A DNA stretch of 64,000 nucleotides. Source: Picochlorum sp. 'celeri' (Eukaryota > Chlorophyta > Trebouxiophyceae). Of the stretch, positions 43,287 to 53,057 are shown in pieces (the first letter of the stretch is position 1; each line of letters opens with the position of its first letter). The notes under the pieces were generated by a model that did not search any database, was not told the origin of the DNA, and worked only from the letters and a program-made list of their open reading frames with translations. The stretch lies in contig JAACMV010000002.1 of assembly GCA_010909725.1 (NCBI GenBank), positions 1,302,001 through 1,366,000 on the forward strand. The letters are read 5' to 3'. The translations under genes were made by a program, and so were the position numbers.

Positions 43287-45516
43287 ATGAATCTATTGAA
43301 ATGGAAAGAATCTGCAATAAAAGACAATGAGAGTCATTATTGGAATAATTGGGATATTGTGTGCGGTGTGCTCGACAAGAAGAGCAGAAACGGTCCAGCT
43401 CCTTTTCAGTGGACAATCAGGTGTAAACAGTACCGGGCTCGGTACACGCGTGTCTGCCAGTGCTCAAAGACATATGGAGAGCAAAAAGCAGTGCAGAGAG
43501 TCATACACGCTCTGGTTGGATCATCTGAGAGTATCTCAAGAAGGACTCCCTCCAGCACAAAAGGAGAAACTGCACCAAATTCAGAAACAGAAATCTTCCA
43601 ACTCAGTTCAGACGACCATCAACATTGCTCAGCATAAGGATCTACTGCAGAGATTTCAGGAACAGCTTTTATTATGGGCACTTTTGAATTCAACATCTAT
43701 GGCATTCAGAACTGTGGAACATGATGCATTGAATGCTGCTTTGAAGGTGATAGGGTTCAAACATGGTCTGTCCAGAAAGTATTTGGCAAATGAGTTTCTA
43801 GAAAAGCAATATTCGAAGTTTGCGAATGATAGAAAGCAATCCCTTGACTATTATTGTCAATACCAGATATCAGCGGATTCTTGGAAGTATAGGAATGCAA
43901 ATAATGGGAAGAAGCTTGTAGGAGTTACTCTGAACATGCCTGCTGGAAGTTGCCAGGTTGGTGACATTTTTCCTACAGCGGACGACAAGAGTATCATCAG
44001 ACTATCTTGAAAATCAGATCTCCAGTTTAATTGACAAACTAGGGAAAACGAAGTACATTGGCTGTGTGTTTGATGGAGAGAGAGCATATTACAATGCTGG
44101 GATAAGATAAGGCTGCAAGCCAAATACCCTTGGTCCATTCACATGACTTGCAATGCGCACATGCTTAACTTGCTTCTCAAGGATATAAGTCAAACTGATT
44201 CTTTAAAAGATGCGTTCGATAGAGGACATAAATTGGTGTTACTGTGCATCTCTAAGGAAGGCAGGTTAGCATTGAATTCCCTGCAGGAAGAAAGAAATGG
44301 CAAGCGTCTGCCACTCAGGCTGGGAGTTGAGACTCGATTTGGCTTTATGGTGCGTGAAATAGAAGATTTAGTACGTTCGAAAGATGCTATTCGAGCTCTG
44401 GCGAGTGATCAACAGTTGAGGGAGAAATTCAATTCAGCAAGCACATCTACAGCAGACTAAAGGGATGCATTCCGTACCATTGATGATAGGGAATTTTGGG
44501 TTTTATTAGAGCTGATCACCGAATTTTTGTCTCCAGTAGTCAAAATGATTCATTTTATCGAGCAAGATATGGCTATGATCACCCAAATGTACTTCATTGT
44601 GCGATATTTGCACTGCAAGTTTCGCCTGCAGGACTTAGAGGCACACAATTTGGTTATGGACGTTCCTCCTGGAGTAATCCCTAGAGCGATTTTGTTTGAT
44701 TTCGAAAAGGATATGGCGGAACAAGTTCTTAAGAGATTTTCCTATCAGGGCAATGCCACACAAAGATCAAGCACAGCAGACCTTGGATTGTTTACTTTGG
44801 CATACTTGTTGGATTTGAGGTTCTACTGGGACTTGGGAGAGGCCAAGCGGCCAGATATTTCAGAGCTGTCCCGAAAAGACCGCGAGGAAGCGAAAAAGGC
44901 ACTTTGTCAGATCTCTGATAAGGAGAATCAGCATGCGGTGTTGAATGAGTTTGAAGAGTTGCTGCAGCATGGTCTAGGTGAGATCCCCATTGCCATTTTG
45001 ACTCAGATCATCAAAATTAGCGGACCAAAGCCATCTAGAAAATCTTGCCAGTTTGAGAAAGATCATGATGTGGACAACTACTGCGTTGCAGTGATATGGA
45101 ACCAACTTGGTGAGATTCACGGATTCAAATATCCCCTACTAGCAAAACGAGTTGCTCCAAATCTGTTTGCATTGCATGTGACATCCTGCAGCACTGAGAG
45201 ACTCTGGTCGCGCATGAGGCACTTGTATAGGCCTCTTAGAAGTCGTTTATCTCCAGAAAAGGCAAAGAAAATGTTATTGATCAACCTAGATGACTCCTTT
45301 ACAAAAAATCTTGGAAAAAGGAAAAGGTATGATGACATGGCCCAAATCCAAGAAAATGCATCTGAGTCAGACGAAGAAAATATGGGCCTTCCAGAAGATT
45401 ACTTGGATGGAGTTGATCTAAATAATCTTCCAGATAACTATTTTGACTTGTCAGGATGTTTCGATGGCGAAGGAAATCTGCTTCAAGATGATGGAAGTCA
45501 AAGTGATGATGACTGA
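43287..45516 (+). pseudogene. hAT-superfamily transposase, inactivated
   Basis: Most of a hAT transposase can be read. The N-terminal region has a degraded BED-like finger (about 43,370-43,520), then the catalytic region (AFRTVEHDALNAALKVIGF, SADSWKY, MTCNAHMLNLLLKDI), and at the C-terminus the dimerisation domain (YPLLAKRVAPNLFALHV, STERLWSRMRHLYRPLRSRL). The frame is lost near 43,990 and 44,110, and an in-frame TAA interrupts at 44,458-44,460. The last 329 codons (44,527-45,516) are open and end in an acidic tail. No terminal repeats were found. Confidence 0.85.
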
Positions 45517-45899
45517 CTGTAGTAAGGGGCTTCAGATGCCCTAAGCATGGGAAGATAATTGACCGCATTCGATCTGAAGATATTGACGAACCATTGCAGT
45601 GTAATTAAACCCCACTGCGTCCAATAAGACGTGATGACAACGCGATAACAATGATCTAAGGCAAGCGATAGCGTGTGACGCTATCGATCTAATCTATAAT
45701 CTCCCATCAAATGTCAATTTGACCGATGATATTGATAAAATCAAGCTATCGGTCGATAGCATGTAAATTCCGGACCACGCTATCGCCCAACTCTATGAGT
45801 GACTCATGCATGAGTATGCATACTTGCGGCGGGTATATATCCAATGCAAGAAAAATCTTTGTCCATACCACTTATCTGTATTGACTGCATGGGCATTCA
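45517..45899. repeat. Palindromic spacer related to repeat Z
   Basis: Around 45,660-45,785, CGATAGC/GCTATCG words occur at least four times in both orientations (GCGATAGCGTGTGACGCTAT). The blocks CCCATCAAATGTC and GACCGATGATATTGAT also occur in repeat Z (20,375-20,425). No gene. Confidence 0.5.
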
Positions 45900-46904
45900 T
45901 TATCCATGATAATCCTCAAATATTGCCTTGGCATCTGCTACGAGCGATTTCTCCAAATTTGATAGAACGGGTAGATCCCGAAAATCAGACATGATTTTTT
46001 TGCAAGATATTTTTGCTCGCATTGGTACTTCCAACAACATAGATCCACACCAACACACAAGGTGATGCAGTCTGTACACAGTCGTGTTCTGTGCAAACAA
46101 TGTGTGGTGCATTATCGGACCAGCACTCGAACCTTTAATGGCATACATATAGCATTTTGGCGCATCCCTCTTGTGGTACCAGTACAGTTCAGCCAGGTGC
46201 AACCATGGCTCATACCTGTATGGGCGATCCCTGGCTGCCCTCTCAAATGCATTCTCAACATCGTTAAATTCCACGACTGAGCTCGCAATCAATCCTGCTC
46301 CTTTCAAAGAATATAAAAGGTGTGAATCGTTGTTTAAATTCTTAAATGAATCTTCAAGAATGGCAGCCAGAGAGTATTTGCTCCAAAATACTTCCTCCAA
46401 CCGAGGTCTTTCACCAAGGCTGATTCGCTTCACATAATGTGGCACAGAAGCACTGACATTTACTGCATGCAGTGCCTTTGCTAAATGAAATCGTAAACTT
46501 GCATCATTTGGGCTATCTAGCAATTCTTTCTCAATAAGTTTAATATCATTTTCAAGACCTCTATGGTTTCTTGAATTGTGGATAGTGTACATTGAGTCTG
46601 GCAAAGTTCCAACTGAGGGCTTCTTCTTTGTCTTTATTGCTTCGTGAATGACACCTTTATAATACCATGGATGAGCTACCCTGAGGATTTTCATGTGGCT
46701 GAATGAAATTCCATGTGAGTATTCATTTATCCAATATACATCCTTGTCTAAATTTAGTTCATGCAATGTCAGGTTGTGTGATGAAACAAAAACTTGGTCG
46801 GCATCGAGTATGATCCAATATTTACACTTACTGCGTAACTTTGATTCCCCATGCCGCAAACAAAGGTTTTGGACCTCATCCGTTCGACAGTGAGGCGTTA
46901 TCAT
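45900..46904 (-). pseudogene. GT2-type glycosyltransferase with TPR region, 5'-truncated
   Basis: 334 codons. The metal-binding DxD is in KYWIILDADQVF. A GT2-like segment follows (HPWYYKGVIHEAI) and then TPR-like repeats (NDASLRFHLAKALHAVN and RYEPWLHLAELYWYHKR). The combination of GT2 with C-terminal TPRs is known from bacteria and algae. The family normally has ~100 more N-terminal residues with the nucleotide-binding fold; here the first ~12 codons are made of a MULE terminal repeat (46,871-46,901) and Y2 starts immediately upstream. The gene is therefore cut off at its 5' end and probably dead, although the remaining frame is clean. Confidence 0.75.
46871..46901 (+). repeat. Solo MULE terminal fragment (31 bp)
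   Basis: Identical to the first 31 bp of MULE-1 (433-463, GGACCTCATCCGTTCGACAG onward). It ends exactly where Y2 begins. Confidence 0.85.
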
Positions 46905-47143
46905 ACAGAGAAGTGGCCTAGAATAAGGCCCTCAGCTCGCGGGGGGCCAGAACAAGACCCGGAAGAGGAAACACGTGATTATTAATTTATTTGGCACAAT
47001 ACTAGTTGTATTTAAACTTGAAATGATGTGTTTTCTCGGGCTAACGATCACGCGTTGGTGTTGGCGCACGTGTGGCGGTAGTAGAGTTTACACCTGGGTT
47101 GATCTTCCACTGCAGACCAGGACCTGTGGACCCTTCAAGCATG

Positions 47144-48391
47144 ATGAGCCACCCCGATCAAAATGGAAACACGCACAGGATTGTCCAGCGTGATTATTAC
47201 CGTCCGAAACCTGTCACAAAGACTTTGAAGCACCTGAGACGAGTTGCCAAATCTGCTGAGCACACGTTGGGAAGGAAGATGTCCACACTTCAAGGTGGGC
47301 AGTATGTGCTGTTGGTCAAAGCTCTCAGACAGAACAGGAGCGGTCAAGTGCATGGTGCGTGCCTTTTGGTGCATTGTGATACTTGTCATGGATGCATCTG
47401 AAAGAGTTTTCTTTGCTGCAGAGGTTGTGGAGATTGTGGGCTCCCCAGGTTTGAAGGAGTCTTTTGAAGCACACCTCAGTGATGTGTTGAATGACGTTCC
47501 TGCGGACAAGGACGATACCGATGTACCAACCAATCAGGTTTGTGATCAGGTCGACAAGGACGCTACGGATGGAAATGGCACAACGGTAGAGGAGCACGTT
47601 GCATCTGATGCAGCTGAATTGGATGTGCAAATAGTTGGAGAAGACAAGAAAGTGCCACCACCATCATCATCCTTGGCTCCATCTAGCCTTGCACTGGCGG
47701 TAGAAGATTCCCAAGATTCCATTCTAGATATTGAAGGGGCCACAGATGATGGGGAAGTCTCGTTGATGGGGTGGAATGCAGATGATGCAGGAGGAGGAGC
47801 TGAGAATGGGAATTCAGCAGCTAAGATTTCCATTGCTGCTGCGAGTCTCAAATACAACAATGACAGCGAACACGCGACGAAACAACATTATGGCGAATGG
47901 AGGTCACTGGTACATCGCGATGACCCTTTCCTCTGTTTGGTCCCATGTGAGATTGCACATGTAGCAGTAGCATTGCAGGATCATCAGTACAATCACTTGG
48001 AAACGTACAGACAACTGGGGTTCCGTGTATCTGGTGCGTGATATCATATTAAATAGACTACATGAACAGTAATGGACCACATCAATACATCAATTGACAA
48101 TACAATTGCATCATATATCATGCAGATGCCTTGGTTGAATGGTTTGAGAGTGGAGTTGGCCATCAGGTGTGGAGGACAGTGCACTCTGAGCATGCACACG
48201 TGTTTCAACCAATGCTAACGCCAAGAAAACACGAGAATATGTCTAACACTACGAAGAGAAAGCGTGCTCGATCTACAGGCCCTGTCAAGCCAACCTGGAA
48301 CAACGGTAGTAGTCACATCAAAGCATCCAAGGCCAGACAACAACAAGCAGCCAAGACGAAAGCTATGAAAGATTCTATATGGTATGTGTAA
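47144..48391 (+). CDS. ORF A of Y2, unknown function, three exons
   Basis: Exons 47,144-47,354, 47,422-48,033 and 48,126-48,391 give 362 residues, aligned to ORF A of Y1 throughout. The introns are 47,355-47,421 (67 bp) and 48,034-48,125 (92 bp). Intron 1 is 11 bp shorter than in Y1, and without splicing the two copies would be in different frames, which shows the exons are what is conserved. Same domain picture as in Y1: basic N-terminus, acidic Ser/Pro-rich middle, a DDPFLCLVPCEIAHVAVALQ block and a basic tail. Confidence 0.78.
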
Positions 48392-50352
48392 AGTAGCCAA
48401 AGTTTGCGATATAAGCACTGTCATGTGCGGAGATGAAAAGGGGCACCCACAACCTAGGCAATGATGTGTCATGCATCCTCATATTTGACTACCACCTTTG
48501 CCTACCATTTTGTTGGTATGGATGCTTGTAATGTGGTGTTCGAGTTGAGTACCACCCAATGCATTCTATCAAACTTTTTAGTTTTTTCTTTTGAGAGTGC
48601 TACCAGATTTGAAAATGCATCTCCGAACTATCACTCCAGCAACCATAAATGTGTCACGCAAGCCATTTCAGTTGTGACCTGTTAGCCTTAGTCCTACCAA
48701 TTCTACCACTTTTTTGGAGAAAAGTCCCTACATTTCTATTTCGTCTATATTGTTTACGAAAACCTTTTTGAAAAAAAAGTGGTAGAAATGGTAAAAAATG
48801 GTAGAAGTGCCCAGCTATCACACCAACTCTCCTACCGCTTTTACTACTCTACTACTGATTCCACCGAATTTCTACTACTTTGACAAAAACATGAAGGAAC
48901 CGTATGACAATATACTGGCATACATCTCCCAAAGCCTATACATCCATATACTCGGAATATCGATCGTGCTTGTATCAAAAAATTGCCGATTTTACCGATT
49001 CAACAGTCCATGCATACATCCAAGTCTGTCAAAAGATGCATGAACATGGGCATGTTTGATATATATTGGACTATCAATGACGCAGTTACTTAAAGTTACT
49101 TTATGGGTTACTTTGAATGTCTTCATTTTTTGTCTTCTAGCCCATGCATCTACTGGAATGCGATGGCTTACACTCCAATGATGCAGAGTTACTTTAGTTA
49201 CTTTTCTTCTGCATTGTTTGTGACTGCCCCTTGGTATGGGTGTCCGAAAATACAGTCCAACATGTCTTTCAAATTAATTTCTACTGAACTCTAAAACAAA
49301 GCAACTAAAGTAATTAAAGTAACTCTACAGGACTAGAGCTCACAAACATGTTGCTACCACTTGCCTCAGTCAACAGGGAAATAGGCAGTAGAAGAACAGA
49401 GTTACTTCAGTTACTTTGTGCCTCTGCGGCGATGTTTCTGATAGCCGACACGCTATTGATTGGTATATGATGAGGAGATTGAAGCCTTGAAATAAGTTTT
49501 CACGGAGATTCAGTCCTCTGCAGGACATATCATCAAGTTGAACTCTCCCGTTGTTGCTGGTCAACGCCATTGTGGTCGTCCTGTTTGTGACCTCCACATG
49601 CAGCCATCAGCCATCACCCTATGGCAAAGCACCTAAATATGTGTGATATGGTTAGAATATAAAGATCGAGGCCCAGTGATACTTCTACTTAGCAGTATGC
49701 AGATCAGCCGCCAACGGTACCGTTACACCATTGGTATGCTTTTTTCTACACCGACTGTCGCTCGAGAGGATATGGATTATCAAGTAGTCATTGAGTACTA
49801 TTGAACGCATTCAACGTGTGAAAAAGATATCCACCAAGGGCTAATAGCGGTAGACTACTTGCACACCTCAGGGGTGGTTGGCAACCGGGGTGGAACAGCG
49901 GAACAGTGGAACACCTCTCAAACTTTTTTTTTCTGGGAGATTTTGGATGTCTTGCATGACTCAAGCCCATAGACCAAAAACCCTGAAAACTACTGTTCCA
50001 CTGTTCCATTTATGACATTCTTTCAATTATACCCTACAGGTGCCTTGCTTACACGTAAAAAAGAAACTTGAAGACCAAGGGGGAAATATACAACTGTTCC
50101 ACCACTGTTCCGGTGTTCCACAATAGTTCTTGAGACTTTATGGACAACATACTTCCATGCCATTTCACTGTATAAGTGATGGTCATCGCTCAAGGTCGAC
50201 ATAGTAACGTTAGTGGTCTCTCTAACGTTACTTTGACAAATACAATGGTAGTTCCCAACTGCAACCAAGGAAGCCTAGGCCAAAGATGTACCGTCCATTG
50301 AGTTATCCCGTGCGTAAAAAAATTTCCAAAATTTTTATCTCTTCCCCCATGT
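48392..50352. repeat. Y2 intergenic region with iteron-like repeats
   Basis: Same three repeat clusters as Y1 in the same order: ACCACTTTT/GGTAGAAATGGTA near 48,695-48,890, GTTACTTTA near 49,085-49,415, and CTGTTCC near 49,885-50,125. Non-coding. Confidence 0.75.
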
Positions 50353-51555
50353 ATGAGAACAACACAACTTTATGTCGACAATCCTTGGGATGTGCGATCG
50401 TACAGAACCAAATTGGAAACGCTCTACAGAGTCATGCATGGCCTCAAGAAACGGTCCAAGATTGATGCTGCCAAGGTCCAACAGTACTCCTTGTGGCTCA
50501 TACCCAATATTGAAGATATATACCGCTACATGAAACAAACGTATACCAATATATCTGTCTTGTCGTCCATGATGCTTCCCGTGGTTTCCGTCCTGAGAAA
50601 GGAGATTGGACTGCATCACCCCACCACAGACAAGTGGAGACAGGAAGCCAACGAGTTACGCATCCAAGCCACTCAAGAAACAGCCCACAACATCCAAGGC
50701 AAAGACTTCAAATCATTCCAAGAGATATGCTGTCGCAGGGATGCCATCAAACGCAGGATCGACAGCGACCCAGCAAACACCACTGAATACTGGAAATGGT
50801 TTGCCCTGTGCCTGTACACCATGCAGCCACCGCTCCGAGCAGATTGGGCAGCGCTCTCCATCATTGATAGCGTTGACAAGGCATCTCCAGGTCAGAACCA
50901 TCTTGTGCTCACGTCAGACAAGGCTGTCATTGTGATCCAGCACGACAAGGTGTCACACAGGAAGGGTGGAGCTCACATTCCCGTTACTGGTGAGCTCCAC
51001 TCTGTGCTGTTGGACTCCATACGCCAATTCCCTCGATCCGTGGTCGTTCCATACACCTATAAGTCCTCTCAAAATCCACTCCATCGATCATACAGCCCAG
51101 ACAAGCACATATCCAAGGTGAACTTGTCCAAATTGCTGAGTCAAGCCATGGCATCACCACAGGACAACACACCATGGCCACGTCCAATCCAAGGTCTCCG
51201 CAAAGCTCACTCTACCCTTGTCATGTCATCAAACGCATCCTATCATACCATGAAGCAAGTAGCAGACGCCCAACGACATTCAGTGTCGACCATGCTGTGT
51301 CACTACAACGCTGTATCACCTTGTTGTTCTGTTGAGGACGGTACCAAGGCCAGCATTCCTGAGGAGAGGATTGCATCAGCCATGCAGCAAACTGGCCTCT
51401 GTCATTCTAACGTTATTATTATGACACATTGCGGCGAATCTCATAGGAATGAATCTCCCGGATGGACTCTCTACTGCAGTAATCCAGACCTGCAAGAACC
51501 TGCAGAACAGGGCCTGGCCATCATTCAGAACTCATGTTCATCAAGAGGTCAATGA
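50353..51555 (+). CDS. Tyrosine recombinase of Y2
   Basis: An intact 400-residue frame, one codon shorter than Y1 (one Thr fewer in the NTTTEYW region). All core residues are kept: PPLRADWAALS, SHRKGGAHIPV, IQGLRKAHSTL and QRHSVSTMLCHYN. Differences from Y1 are scattered and mostly conservative, as expected of a protein held under selection since the two copies split. Confidence 0.8.
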   Translation: MRTTQLYVDNPWDVRSYRTKLETLYRVMHGLKKRSKIDAAKVQQYSLWLIPNIEDIYRYMKQTYTNISVLSSMMLPVVSVLRKEIGLHHPTTDKWRQEANELRIQATQETAHNIQGKDFKSFQEICCRRDAIKRRIDSDPANTTEYWKWFALCLYTMQPPLRADWAALSIIDSVDKASPGQNHLVLTSDKAVIVIQHDKVSHRKGGAHIPVTGELHSVLLDSIRQFPRSVVVPYTYKSSQNPLHRSYSPDKHISKVNLSKLLSQAMASPQDNTPWPRPIQGLRKAHSTLVMSSNASYHTMKQVADAQRHSVSTMLCHYNAVSPCCSVEDGTKASIPEERIASAMQQTGLCHSNVIIMTHCGESHRNESPGWTLYCSNPDLQEPAEQGLAIIQNSCSSRGQ

Positions 51556-52272
51556 ATGTACTGTTCTCCAAGAAGAAAACAGCGCTATTGTATTTTTATG
51601 AACAGTACTATGAATTCGAAATTCAATGCGGTCAGTCTTGCCCAAAAGTTTCCAAAATTTTCACTCAACTTTGACCACAGTTCCTCAGAACCAACATGCC
51701 ACATTCATCGTCAAGAGGTATTTTCTATTTATGATTTCAGTCTTTCTGAAAACATAAATTAATCTGTGCTCACACACATGGCATGAGGAAGGCTAGAAGA
51801 ATCATTGGAAAGTTTGCAGATGCCTTGCTCTGATTGACACGTTTCCCCAGCACAACAGAGAAGAGAGGAAACATGGAGTACATTATCGAGCTTTGACGCT
51901 ACTCATATTTACATTGCAGGTATAATCATAGGATAAAGTAATGAGAGATCACTCATACTTGGCAAACATAACGTAGCGGTCAAACAGGAGACCACTACAG
52001 ATGCGACAACATGCATGTGCCAATGCATGTGCAACGCCATAGAACAATCATGTACGCCACACGAGCGTCTTTTCATTTAGTATTCTTCTTTCTTGAATGC
52101 AACGCTACGCTTTATAACCACGAGAAAAAATCCATAATAACAACAATGCATGCTCAACACCTCAGCTGATACATCACCCAAAGCAGAAAAGTCAACCATG
52201 CTGGCTCACACTCATCTCCACAGATCTGTCCATCAGTCTCCGCTCTAATGCCCTCCCTGCCATCTTTTCAAT
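51556..52272. other. Y2 3' non-coding region
   Basis: Aligned with 16,869-17,584 of Y1. No gene. Confidence 0.6.
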
Positions 52273-52290
52273 AAATTTATATATAAATTT
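52273..52290. repeat. AT-rich terminal palindrome of Y2
   Basis: Perfect 18-bp palindrome AAATTTATATATAAATTT, followed by a second TATAAATTTTAT unit. Confidence 0.6.
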
Positions 52291-52491
52291 TATATAAATT
52301 TTATTTATGAATCTGTAAATTCCACAGCATTCGAGCACTGGCGTAAGAGAACTCCATACCAGTGACCACACATGCACTTGCTAGCCAGGCCCCCAGATCT
52401 ACTATCATAAATATCAAGTCCTTACTTTATACAATTGTATTAGGTACGGGATCAGTTCTTCGAAATGCATTGAAGTTGTGCGATTCTTTGT

Positions 52492-52971
52492 TCAAACCAG
52501 TCTAGAAATTCGAACAGCGACAGAATAGTCTATGTATTCTAAAAAAATACTGTCTGGATTTGTGTATGCATCTCTGAAATAAAGCTCACTTGAGATGATA
52601 ATATTTGGGCGTCTAAAATCTGATCCATTTGAAGCCAAGTGATGAATCGCTTGCCAGACGCATGACAAATGATGCACTGAACACCCGGAATAAAGTGGAA
52701 CATTTTTATCTTGCAGTTCAAATGCAAGACCTGCAAAATTTGCCCAGCCATTTGTTCCGCAAGAGTCACATGTGTCACATATTGGGATAGCCCAACCCAA
52801 CTGCCCAAGTTTTCCCCTATTTTCGCATAAAGCGTACTGAATGGATGTTGATCCAGTCTTGTTGTACATGGCACCTACGGTCTTGCCAAAGTACCACTTG
52901 CTGCGGCATTCCCGCTTATAAGCCGGATCACCGCCGTGTTTCCAAACCCCATTCTGAAAATATGGCGGCAT
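52492..52971 (-). pseudogene. Sulfotransferase-like gene fragment
   Basis: 159 codons with a sulfotransferase-like P-loop, YNKTGSTSIQYAL (PAPS 5'-phosphosulfate site), and a later NIIISSELYF segment as in carbohydrate sulfotransferases. The N-terminal anchor and the C-terminal half with the 3'-phosphate motif are missing. Just after the stop, another frame continues with plausible coding text (FLDWFEQRIAQLQC), which suggests a frameshift. The word GCGGCATTCCCGCTTA appears twice, at 52,903 and 52,964, at the 5' edge. 52,886-52,923 is the piece also carried by MITE-B. Confidence 0.6.
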
Positions 52972-53057
52972 TCCCGCTTAGACTAATTTGAATTTTGGGT
53001 GAGCGTCGGAGAGTTTATGCTTTCAAATTCATATGATGGATAGTAAGCAATAGATAT

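Larger units (their letters stand above)
46902..52290 (+). mobile_element. Y2: tyrosine-recombinase (Crypton-like) element, second copy
   Basis: Near-identical to Y1 across its whole length and in the same orientation, 34.7 kb away. It begins CATACAGAGAAG plus GGCCTAGAATAAGGCC and ends at the 18-bp AT palindrome. Both genes are intact. Flanks differ completely from those of Y1, which fixes both borders. Confidence 0.8.
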
